A DNA stretch of 64,000 nucleotides, from the NCBI GenBank assembly GCA_904063045.1, contig CAJFCJ010000002.1, positions 4,273,891 through 4,337,890 on the forward strand, read 5' to 3'. The DNA comes from Dimorphilus gyrociliatus. Its lineage: Eukaryota; Annelida; Polychaeta; Dinophilidae. A model generated the notes under the pieces. It was not told where the DNA came from and ran no database searches. It saw nothing but the letters and a program-made list of their open reading frames with translations. The position numbers were made by a program, and so were the translations under genes. Positions 12,681 through 24,366 of this stretch are shown here, in pieces; position 1 is the first letter of the stretch; every line of letters begins with the position of its first letter.

Positions 12681-15276
12681 GCAAACACTCCCTCACTCAC
12701 ATATAGGTGTATACATAAATAAGTGTTTCTTACTTTTAATAAGTTACTTACAGTTTATTTATAGAGTTAGTAGTTGAAGTTTAATTTTTTAACCAAAAAA
12801 TTGATTAATACTTAAAAGCTACTTCAAATGTAAGCTGTTACACACGAGACAGAAAATTCCAGAGCTAAAAATATGACAGCATATTTTTTTTGCATATTTA
12901 GAGTACTACTTTTATTACATGACTCAAATCAAACTTATTGGATTAATTGACAAACTAAACTAAGAAAACAGAATAACAAGACAAAGTATTCTAGCTGAAA
13001 AACTGCATTGAAAAAATATTAAAGAAGCGAGACGGCGGGAGATATAGAGTGAGAGAGACAGAGTATTCTGTAGAGAGAAAGATTTTGAAGGGAACAGTAA
13101 ATAAAATTGAAGGGAACATGAAAGGGATTGATTTCAAAAAACATAATAGAAAGGAAGTTTCAGAGAATAGTAACTCATCTAATTTTTCCCATAGAATATA
13201 CTAAAACTGATGACTAGTTTTATTTCAACAACATAAGGCTTTAGACATTATTTAAGAGAAAAAAAACCAAGCCAGAGATGCTAATTATAAGTTCTGTTTA
13301 CTTAGATGAAGAGAAAAAAAGATCTCCATCACGAATTCCTATTAATTGGACATACTTTCGATTTTTATAATTCTATCAATATTCGCATTATTAAAAGAAT
13401 GGCTCCTAATTATACGCTTTGCTCAATTTTGTGAAGCTTTAAAAGGAGCATGTCAGAACGATAATATGCCAGTGGTGGATCTTTTTTTAACTCAGAAGCG
13501 TCATCTAGAGTCTCCTATATTGTCCTTCAGAAAATATTTAACTATATATATACTATATATAATTGTATATATCTTATATAAAAATTTTAATATATTGTAG
13601 TTGTTAGCGTGAATAGAGGGTCAAACTTCAATTTCGACGGCAATACAAATGTGCTTTTGTATAATAAGAATACAGGTCCTAAGCAACTTGATGCAAAATT
13701 CATTATTTTCTCGTTTTCAGTCTTTTTACGCCTTTCTCTTTTTATCGTATCAATCTTATGCAGAAAGCTTAATATAACAATTATAAGGAAATTGTAATCA
13801 ATAGCGACGTGCGTAGGGGTTTTTTGTATTTATAAACAAAATATAAATAAACTTAATATATATATATATACTGTATATATTGTAGACGATCAATTTTTTA
13901 AAATGTACGCTTTTTATCTAATGAACTGGAAAACTCTGAGATTGATCTGCAATATAATTCTTTTACACTACTCCTTTAATATTTACGTTTAAGTAGGTTT
14001 GCCAATATACTTTTTAGCTCAATTCTCTTTCTTATCCAATTTATTATCTGTAATGGAAGATCGGGTTGATGGACTTTGGTGATTGTAGGCTACACAAAAA
14101 AAATTTTCCTTGGATATTAATTATCATGCTGTTTACCCAGTTATACAAACTGAAGTGTGTTTTCGTAAGGAAGCTGAACGTCAATAAGGTCTTACATGCT
14201 ACTTTTGTCTTTTCCCGATTCTCTGACGCCCGTAGATCAACAAGAATAGAGGGTGAGGTGTAAGTAACAGCGTACTTACAATTTTTCTATCACGTGTGCT
14301 AACTTATCGGAAATAATTTAACATCAAGCGTAAATTATACAAAGGAAATAGCCTTCTTATACAACTTTACTTAAATATCGACACGCTTAACACATATTAT
14401 GATGTTTTTTAATTAACTTAAAATCTCTTCGATTTCTTACCTTCATACAAAATAATACGACTACAATATTTAACGCCTATATATAACATATCAAATTCCG
14501 TTTCTAATGTTATTAGAAAAACTGTTCTTTATGAAAGCTTAATAAAGTAAGCAATTTACGCCAACAAACGGATCTATTAGATTAGTTTAGATAGTTTTCA
14601 CTTCTAATTCACTGTCTTTCTTGACAACCTAAATGATTTTACATACATCTTCAGGTCTATATATAACCAACTTTGAGATTGGTAGAAAGATTAAAAAAGA
14701 AAAAGAGTTTTTGTCCTCTTAGTATTTCTTTTAGGAATATTCTAGACACGGCATACTTAATCAGTAAGCGTTTTAAATATAGCGTATAAGTATTATGGCT
14801 AATAAGAGCATTAATTATTTACAACAGTTCAGTTACCAATAGAAAATAACAATTAAAGAACAATTGGACGTTTATCCATTACATTCTGAATGATTGAAAT
14901 GATGAAAGAAAAACTCGTGACTTCCCCTTTCGATTACTCACAAAATAACAAATTTATCTGCTTTTCCCGCTTTTCCCTCTTTCGTTTCTTCTTCTCTGCT
15001 CCTTTATCATTGTTCTTTTCTAGCTGTCGAGATTCTAGGATAAAAGGTTTTCGCAACAATTTTTCATCGATGAAAATTGAAAAGCACGGCCGAAATGGTA
15101 ACATTCGATAAATAATTCAACCGTCCTAATTCTTTATTTGCAAATGAAATTCTTTTATATCAGTATATATATATAAATATATACAATATATTAGTTTATA
15201 TACAAACTATACAAAATGGGAGAAGAGAAAGAAACGAGTATTGAGCACAAAAGAGATTTGCTTTTTCTTATTTGTC

Positions 15277-15696
15277 TCAGCTTTTGCGCATCTGAATAGG
15301 CGAGGTTGTCGGTGATCCAGATTTTTCACCATTAGGGGTAGAGCAAGGCGATATCCGAGGAGAGGGATTCGGACTGCAACAAGGTGTTACAAAGGGTGAA
15401 ACGTTTAGAGAATATCTATTATGGTAATCATCAACAGTTAATTTTGACATGTTAGATATCCACGGATATAACTCCTGATCCACAACTTTCAAGTCACTTT
15501 CAGATTTTGATAAAGATAAATTATTAGGCCGATCTGCAAATTTAGAGCAATCCACTAATGAATTACTACTTTTGGCTTTAGGCAGCGTAGTTTCTTGTTG
15601 CACGCATCCATTCCAATCGTTAAATATCCTAAATTTCGAATCTTCATCATCGATATGCTCGATCGTGATCGTCGGTGGCCGTTCATTGCAGTCCAT
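15277..15696 (-). CDS. Small Ser/Pro-rich protein of unknown function
   Basis: Single open exon on the minus strand, ATG at 15696, stop at 15277, 139 aa. I do not recognise the family. The N terminus reads like a conserved linear motif (RPPTITIEHIDDED). The middle has a serine-rich stretch with SKSESD. The C-terminal 45 residues are a dense Ser/Pro/Cys segment with repeated S-P and T-P dipeptides (for example TPCCSPNPSPRISPCSTPN), like proline-directed kinase sites, ending in MRKS. A good acceptor (TTTTTTGCAG) lies directly before the ATG, so an upstream exon, coding or not, is likely. The frame's length, with its charged and phospho-site-like composition in an AT-rich region, argues that it is coding. 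No transmembrane segment or signal peptide is evident. Confidence 0.55.
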   Translation of the reverse strand: MDCNERPPTITIEHIDDEDSKFRIFNDWNGCVQQETTLPKAKSSNSLVDCSKFADRPNNLSLSKSESDLKVVDQELYPWISNMSKLTVDDYHNRYSLNVSPFVTPCCSPNPSPRISPCSTPNGEKSGSPTTSPIQMRKS

Positions 15697-16370
15697 CTGC
15701 AAAAAACTGCAAAGAATCGATCGGGTCGACGGCGCTGCTGTCGCAGATCCGGCGTCAATGTCGCTTTCAGCCTATAGACGTACTTTACAAAATCGGGTTG
15801 TGTTTGGGTGTTGCTAGGCGAGTAGTCACCCTTATTTTTAATGTCAAGGGCATTAGTTTGCAGGAGAAAATGTATAAGAGTTTTAAGGGTATGTTAAAGT
15901 TTCTTTCTTTTCTAAATACAAGAGTCCGAGGTAAATATTGGTTTGCTGAACTTTGATCTCTAGTTGATGACATTTTAATAAAAAATTTCAGTAATAGTTT
16001 GGCATTCGTCTTTTTCGTCGAGAATCGCTAACGAAAAACCAGTCTAATCATGATAAAACTTTCTATTTCTGTCATATCCAAAGAGCTTAATTTTATGTTT
16101 TTATTATAGAATTCTAAAAGCAGATGCAGACTAAAATTAAAGGTTTTTACCATATTAATGAAATGATTTACAATATTTGCCCAAACTGTTATGAGAGAAA
16201 TTGCTTACACTCTCTTCAACATAACCAAAAAGCCAAATTCTAAACACTCTTCACCAATTCTTTTTCGTTGGCCTACAACCTATTAATTCATCACGCTAAG
16301 AACCAACAATCTATATGCTTTGTGATTCTGCATATAGATTTATTTTGACCGGTTCATTTGATGCTTTTGT
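15697..16370. other. Divergent intergenic region between the Ser/Pro-rich gene and NWD1-like gene
   Basis: About 670 bp between oppositely oriented genes. Overlapping open frames around 15572-15973 are antisense or shadow frames without motifs. It is probably promoter sequence for both genes; no clear element was recognised. Confidence 0.4.
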
Positions 16371-19300
16371 ATGAATTTCATGACAGTAAACGACACTATA
16401 GATTGGAGAGATTCCCTCATTAAGGTGTCAGAAATGGACCTTTGGGATGACAAAAGATTCGAGCGGCAGGAATGGAAATGTTTGCTTAAGGAAGCAGAAA
16501 ATTTATTAAAGAATTCCAGGAAGAAATATTCACCGGATATTGTTGAAAATATTCTAAGGTTAGAATCCTTTTTTTTGTGCTTTATTGCCAATTACGAATT
16601 GCATAGTTAGCACAAATTTTTGTATAGTAGTTTTCCCTTCTCAAATACAGTATTATTTTCCTTCTTCTATCGGACATTCTTAACAAAACATGCGAAAACA
16701 ATTCAATAATCTATTTTTATACCTCATATGAGATATTCAATATTCAATATTCATCCATCCGTCAACTATTTGAACAGATCTGTCTATATTTACTCACATT
16801 TTAGATTGGAAATACAAGTTTTACATAAAGTATACTGTACGAATTTTTTAATGACTCTTCTGTTGAAGGACTTTCTTTGAGGAAAAACTAAATGAAGCGA
16901 TATATTGAACGATAAAGGTTGAGAGTATTAGGCCTAAGGGCTATTTAACAACCTTCAGAAAGAAACGTCAGGCCGCTGATCTAATTCTATAAATTTTAAA
17001 TTCTATTCAATTGAAGATTTTCAACAAAAAAGTTTTCGTAGAAAGTTGGTTGTCATTCTTAAAATTTATTAAACAACAGTATCGGAAATATCAAATTAAT
17101 AGTAAACATTAGATATGTCATATTTCAGAGTCAGGTGCGTCTATCACTGTTTGCTTGCTTTTAATTTCCTTCACATACTTAATTTCCGGCGTTGGATAAA
17201 ACTGACTGCTGGGTGACGCTTCGGCGATTCTCTGCCAAAGTGAAAATCAAACTAAATTACGAATAATACACACCATCTAAGAGTCGACAGAAAAAAAAAC
17301 CCAGCATCTATTTTCTATATCTTTTCATTTCTACAGTTTCTAGAAGCACGCAAGTAGGGGTAGAGATAAGAAAACAGGCATCTTTGATAACTAATTCGAT
17401 CCACGTCAATGAGAAATTGCTCAAGATTATTCATTTATGTTTATTTTACTTTTCGTCTCTTCCCCAATTCATCCCACGCAGTATTTTATTTTATTAAATT
17501 TTTTTCCAATTCAGCGGAAATTTAACAGAGTTAATTGAAACTCAGCTACCGAAATCAAACCGCAGAATAATTGTATTTGTCTCGTCGACATTTACAGATA
17601 CTTTGGCGGAGAGAAACACTTTAATGAAAGATGTTTATCCATTTTTGCGTAAACTATGCCAAACTTTAAATATGGACTTTGGAACTGTAGACATGAGGTG
17701 GGGCGTTAAGGAGGAAGTAAGTTTGGAGCACGATACAGTCAGAGTATGTCTTAAGGAAGTGGAAAGATGTACATCGGAGAGTAGTGGACCATCCTTCTTA
17801 GCAATTGTCGGAGATAAGTACGGCTATAGACCCATTCCTTCAGAAATTGAGAAAAATGAGTTTGAGTTACTACTTAAACATGTAAAAGTAAATGAAGCAG
17901 TTATCTTACGAAAGTATTACTGCTTAGACCTGAATAATATACCTCCAATATACTTTCTTAAGCCCATAACCCGCGAGCAGAAGGATTGGTGGTCGATTTC
18001 AAGTCAAATGAGTACATTCCTAAGGAGCGCCGCCGAAATTGCATTGAAAAACGACGACAAAAAAAGAAGAAAGTACTTTATATCCGTTACTGAAAATGAA
18101 ATAGAGCAAGGAGTTTTAAAAAACCAGAGGGTTAATGATAAAGTTGTGGTAGTATTGAGGCATTTACATCAAATAGAAGGGGATCGTCACATTCATAGGC
18201 ATTTAATTGATATAGACTCAGAGGTAAATTTCTAAGTGTTCTATATTAAAAATAGTATTTCTTCTTCGATTTCATTCTAAACTATAAAAATAGTGCTCTT
18301 CTATCTTAAATAGCTGTCGACAAAAGTAGATTTCACCTATAAGCTAATTAGACTTCGTGATAAACATGCCACAGTAATCACAACTATAGGAAAACAACGA
18401 AAAAAATTAGAATATCTTGCGTTTGATGATTTCTCAGGTTGCTTAAAACAAAGTCTTTGAAGAACAAATCGTAAATGTAATGTAAAGAAATCCTTGTGTA
18501 GTTATTTCTAAGCCACTTGAAAAGTTTCCAACGATTTATAATTTACTTATCAAACGATTTTTTCTATTGTTTAGAAAAGTCAAATCAACAAAGACTCTCA
18601 AAAATGTCTTTCAACTCTTAAGAAAACTGTTAAAGCTTCCATAGATGACAAGAACAAGTACGAGTGTACCTATAAAACGTCAGATGTCAGATCATGTAGT
18701 CAGGATGTCCGGAAATCTTGCGACCAAATATGTACTTCTTTATCAAGATTGATATTACAGAACTATGAACAATATTTACATGTTGAAGTCGACGATCTTA
18801 TTGATGAAATTTTACTACATCGTAATACTATTATTGATAAACTAAAAGTGTTCTATGGTCGAAATGAAATTGTAAATTCCCTTAAAATGAACATTAAGGA
18901 GAAGATCAACACCGAAAGTAATGTTTTTACTCTTTACGGTCAATCTGGATGTGGAAAAACAGCAATTATGGCCGCTATAGGCAAGAGATTTAGCTAAATT
19001 ATTATATTTGTCCATTGTCTAACGCCATCTGTAATGAGAAATGTATACTTGAAAACAAGCTTCTATTATAACTCTTTGCCTATAGCGACCGAAATGAAAA
19101 AGCTGATTCCAATTTCGGTAGTTATTAGCAGATTTTTAGGAACAACTGCAAAATCTGGAAACGTTAGAAATCTACTCGAGTCCGTTCATTTACAAATACT
19201 TAGAGCGTACGGTATAGCAGATAAACCTAAAGCAGAAAGCTTTAAAGATTTAATAATATTATTCAAGGAGGCAATTAAGAATTATCCCACAGCAGAAAGG

Positions 19301-22300
19301 CCTCTTATTATAGTCTTGGATTCTTTAGATCAACTTTCAATGGAAAATTCTGCACATAACTTACAATGGTTACCCGGTCTAAAAGAACCCTTACCAGCAT
19401 TCTGTCAAGTTATTGTATCAACATTACCTTCACCTTTTGGTCCCCTTGATATTATACAGCAAATACTTGAGCCTAGCTATATTTTTTCAGTCAGAGAATT
19501 AACTGTAGATGATGGTAGAGAAATAATGAATAGTATACTTGCAAGCAAACATAGAACATTGACATCAAATCAAAAGGAGATTATCATCAATGCCTTTACG
19601 AAAACACCTATCCCTTTATTTTTGAAGCTTGCCACTGATTCAGCAACAAAATGGAAAAGTTCTGATGTAGATACCTCTATTGGTTCAAGTATTCCAGATC
19701 TTATAAATGATTTATTTCATAAGATAGAAAAGAGGTACGGATTAACACTTGTAAGAAAAGCCTTTGGTTATATAACTGCGTCAAAAAATGGTCTATCATC
19801 TATAGAACTTGAAGATATTCTCTCATTAGACGATGACGTTCTGGATGAAACTTTTTCCCATTGGATTCCACCATTTCCAAGAATACCTCAATTGCTATGG
19901 TTAAGAATTAGAGATGAAGTAAGTGAATATCTAGTGGAAAAGGGTGTTGATGGAGTTATGACATACTCATGGTACCATAGGCAGTTTTGGAAAGTAGCAC
20001 AGACAAGGTTGACCTTTCTCATAAGATTTTTAAGATAAAAGTAAATCTTTGTTGTACATTTAGATATTTGAGTCAAGAAGAAAACTGGTCATGGCAAGGT
20101 ATAGTCAATTATTTTCAGGGTGTTTATGCTGATGGGAAACGTTACGCCGGAAAAGCGAAAGTAAGTCAGGAGGCTGTAGTTATGTACGATCGAAGAATAC
20201 AGCCTCAATCCCTTATACTTCATGAAGGAAGTTCAACATCAAACAAAATTTTTAATAAACGTAAACTAAGGGAATTACCCCTTGCACTTATCCGACTTAA
20301 GGATTGGAACAATTTTGAGAAGTGGACTTTAAATCTACCCTTTATTGAAGCTCGATTTGCAGCTGGTCAAGGTCACGAGTGCCTTTCTGACTTGCTAGAA
20401 GCTTCAAAACAAAGTGAAAAATTACAAGAGTATCATAAATTTGTTGGAGCGAATGTCACTCATCTCCTGAGAGATCCTGAATGTGTCTACCAATTAGCCT
20501 CGCAGCATACATCTGCAGCAATACGAAACTTGTTGGAACAACCAAATTTACAATTATCTGATACTAGAATTCTCTTAAAGGATGTCAATCCAGAGTCGAT
20601 AGATGACCCCTGTTTACTAACGCTTCAAGGACACGAGAAAGGCATTAGATGTTGCGAATTCTCTACTGATGGATCATATATTGTATCGGTAGCTAACGAT
20701 GGTGAACACGGAAGTATAAAAATTTGGGATACGCACAGTGGAGAAGAAACAGTGACCATAACTAATTTGAGTGGACCGCCTTTTCCGGGTCTGGTTGATG
20801 ACTATCACGGAGAACAATCCTGCACTTTTATACAGTCTTCATCAGTTGCTGTTGGATGTGACGATGGCCATTTAGAAGTTTTCTCCATAAATGGTTTAAA
20901 AGTGAGCAATTCTATAAGTTTTCAGCTGTCTTTAACAATTCTGACCCAATATATAGATTTATTCGGAGAAAGTACACGGAAATGCTGTTAGTGGTTTAGA
21001 CAAAAGCAGAGAAACAAGCCTATTGGCAACCTGTAGCGTTGATCGCACTGCTAAAATATTTGAAACGGATGGTTATAATATTATTAAGGAAATGTTTGAA
21101 ATTGAACTTCCAGGGCCGGCTAGTAACTGCGCATTTGATCCTATCACTAATCAACTTGGCGTTGCAGTATTTAACAGTCAATACGGTCTAGTTTGTATCG
21201 ATAGTGCAACTGGAAAAATTAAATGGAGTTCTCAGGCCGCTTGCGGAAAAACTTTATGCCTTGCTTGGTCTCCCAGTGAGCTTGTTGTTGTTACTGGCGG
21301 GGATGATTCAATGATTACTGTTATTAGTAGCATAAATGGTGATCAATTAGAGAAGCTACATGGTCATAAGGGATGGCTGTGGTGTTTAAAGTTTACAGAA
21401 GATGGCCAAGCTTTATTGTCCGGATCTTCAGATAGAACGTTAAAAGTTTGGAATACGGCGACGAGTTCATGTGTATGTACTTTGGGAGGCCATGTTCACA
21501 GAGTAGGATGGATAAGTCTTTATGGAAAAAGTCGTTTAGCTACGGCATCTCTTGACAATTCAATTAAGATATGGGATTTACGGCCCGTTGTCTTTGGAAA
21601 TGTTCCTACAGTTGGAGGTTTACATTATCTAGTTCTTAAAATATCACCCGACCGGAAGAACCTATTATCAAGCCAGGGTTGGATGACAACATGCGAAATT
21701 AAAAAGGCTCATGATGAAAAAATACTATTTTATTCGACGAGTCATAAAGGCTTTATATGGGATGCTCTCTTTACACTGGATTCGAATTATATTATAAGCG
21801 TAGATCTCGGTCATAAAGGAACCTACAATGTTAGTTTTTAACAATAATATTCGTTGTAATTATGAAACATGCTAAAAATTGTAAAACTAAAATATTTTGC
21901 AGAAAGGAGCTGTTGAAAAGGCTACAGTTCATGTTACTGACAATCAGAACGGTAGTCATATCACTACGCTTGATGCATTTTCGCCTTGTAGTATTGCCTT
22001 AAATAGCACCCTAATTGCAGTTGGAACGGAAACACTCGAATTCAACATTCATATATACTCAATCGAACTTTGGGTTGAGACATCTGTAATAAGATTCTGG
22101 GAAAACGATGATGATATATGCAGGGAAGCAACGAGTGTTGGTTGGTTAGCGATGAATGAGCAATTTCTCGCAGCAACCTCTGGGAAAGTTCTAAAAATTT
22201 GGAGTCTTGCTAATGATGAACAAATAGAAATGATAATAAGAATTTCGGAATTCCATTCGTCTTTAACGAATATAAGCTTTATTCCTAATTTAAGCAATCA

Positions 22301-22619
22301 CTTAACAGTTTGTGACTCCTCTGGTAATATATGCGTAATTGAATTTCAGAAGGATAAAAAAATCATGAAATGGATTAAATCACCGCAATCCCATTCAGCT
22401 TTTAATAGTTCGATAAAACACGCAACATGGGACAACACTGGAAGTTATTTTGCTGCTACTGCAGTTGAAATGTGTATTAGAATATGGAAGAGGATTAAAG
22501 ATAACGAAATGATCTTTCATGGGGTTTTCTATGCACCGGCTAATCAGCTGGCTTTTATTGACCGTAATATGATACTCGTGGGAGAAGCGACCGGGAATAA
22601 GAAAACTATCCAATTCTAA
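16371..22619 (+). CDS. NACHT and WD-repeat protein, NWD1-like (STAND NTPase)
   Basis: Seven exons: 16371-16558, 17515-18223, 18575-18980, 19086-20007, 20064-20901, 20957-21829, 21903-22619; 1550 aa, close to the length of vertebrate NWD1. The N-terminal DUF4062-like segment (about 79-300) has VFVSSTFTDT and VDMRWGVKEE, as in NWD1/TEP1 relatives. The NACHT P-loop GQSGCGKT is at 421-428, followed by VISRFLGTT; a Walker B-like region (LIIVLDSLDQL) comes later. The C-terminal half (about 925-1550) is WD40 repeats with typical IKIWD, LKVWNT and GH...D motifs. Introns 4-6 are 55-73 bp. Intron 3 (18981-19085) needs a GC donor (AG|GCAAGA) and restores an alignable NACHT sequence. The acceptor of exon 6 could alternatively be 20969. 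Expected to be a cytosolic signalling scaffold that oligomerises on nucleotide binding; its ligand is unknown. Confidence 0.85.
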
Positions 22620-24366
22620 TGCATCTCTGTGGAGATTTTTTATACTATACTTTTCTGCACTTCAAATTAAGTCAATCGCGAAAGCGTCACAAATCCTGTG
22701 ACACAGCAAAGTAAATTCTTTTTTTATCTAATCCCCTTTCCAGCTGAGGATTAGAGAAATGCTACTCGGAATAAGTATACGTACAACATTGCTATAATTG
22801 GAATTATGATCTTCTTACAAACCAACTAATTCAGTTAGAATCTTGAAGCGCGACATGAAAAAGAATTTTTATCTATCTGTTTGCGTTTCTTCAAATATGT
22901 GCAGCATGAAAACAAAGTAAAGTGGCATTCTTTTGTTGTTGTTCAATCAATGTATCGAAAGATCGAACACAAATTCGGTATAAAACTAATATCTTTTTTG
23001 TCTCTTTTATTGATACGGTAATGATCGATTTTAAAGTTATAATGGGAATTTATCACAAATATAAGCACATTTTGCTATTCTCTATAAGGTCGATTTTACA
23101 GCGGTCTTTAGCGGGCTTATATATATATATGTTAAAACCAATCAGATCAATTATAATATACCATAATTCGAAATACATCAAATGATAATTGTAACTTAAT
23201 ACACTTATTTACAACGGAAGAGAAACCAAATCGTACCATATTTATAATATGAAAGTATTCAAGACACTTAGTAATATTGACTTCAGTATAGAACATCAAT
23301 TATATATTATTTTCTAACGACTTGGTAAATTGAAATCCATCAACGTGACGAAAATAACACAATTTATGATGCTTTTATTGAAACAACAAAGAGACAATAG
23401 AAATACGATACAAGCTCTAAGATTCTTCTTTTATGACTTATTTTAAGCCTTAGTAGCTTCCTTTTTCTAATCTTAGACTTTCAACAGTAAACTTTTTAGC
23501 ATTGTACATGTATTATTCATGCAAGTTGTTTCTTAAGGTTATACAAACTTACTCTTCCTAGCCTTAAAGCATTTCATCATGCATATAATAGGACACCTGT
23601 GGCATTTCCCTTTACATTGAGTTTTTATTGAAAATGATAATTTAACGTTATTAAATAATAATAACTAAATGTGTCTTTCTTAAAAATCTATAAGATTATG
23701 TAGACAAACACATTGTGAGTCACGCCAACAGCGTCAGAATAAATAGACTAAAATAAACCAGCTATAAAATATTCAAGGACAAGAATGTTTCTTCCTATTT
23801 TTTCTCTCGGCTACGCTTGTTTTGAATAAAACTAAAAAATTTCCATTCCAAAACATATGGGATAAATTGACTAATCTGTTTTATGATATATTGTTCATTT
23901 GTTTAAGATTCTTTATTAAAATTTCAAAAGATTCAAGCTATAATGTATTCTTAGATATTTCTCAGACGAATATCAACTGACTTTTTACCCTCTGTTTCAT
24001 TTTCTAGTCAACCTAATCAACTGTAAAAGAGAGAAATTGTTTTAATTTATAGTATAAAAATGAATAAGAAAGTCAGGATGATGAAAGATACAAATATGAA
24101 CGACTGAATGAAATCCCAGATTACACAACCGGCTAGTTATGTAAAATAAATCCAAGAACAGTGTAGAAATTGTACCGCAATTTTTTTTGAAGAAAAAATC
24201 AAAAATTGTTACCAAATAATCATTTTCTATTCAAATAAAAAGGAAACCAGCAAAAAAGAACAAAAAACAACGTTCGTTATCCAAAAAAAGTCGTTTCGCA
24301 AGCTTAATACTGGCAAAGGACAAAAACCGAACAACTTTTATGCAATTAAAAATCGCCTACATGAGA
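22620..24366. other. Intergenic region between NWD1-like (+) and R3HDM (-) 3' ends
   Basis: Tail-to-tail region of about 1.7 kb. Open frames such as 22922-23185 are low-complexity without motifs. It should contain both 3' UTRs; no gene was seen. Confidence 0.5.

Larger units (their letters stand above)
8610..15276. other. 6.7-kb gene-poor, AT-rich stretch
   Basis: No coding exon is supported; the open frames are short and lack recognisable motifs. It contains several TA microsatellites (10785-10850, 12640-12680, 13850-13885), a compact hairpin at 9429-9457, a purine-rich run at about 13020-13095, and AGATGG-type motifs at 10270-10281 and 10441-10450. It may hold regulatory DNA or an unrecognised non-coding RNA. 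Confidence 0.45.

Noticed and set aside
13346-13600. Open frame with an ankyrin-like phrase (ACQNDNMPVVDLFL)
   Set aside because: Only one weak half-repeat, no ATG at the frame start, ends in TA repeat; no flanking exon found.
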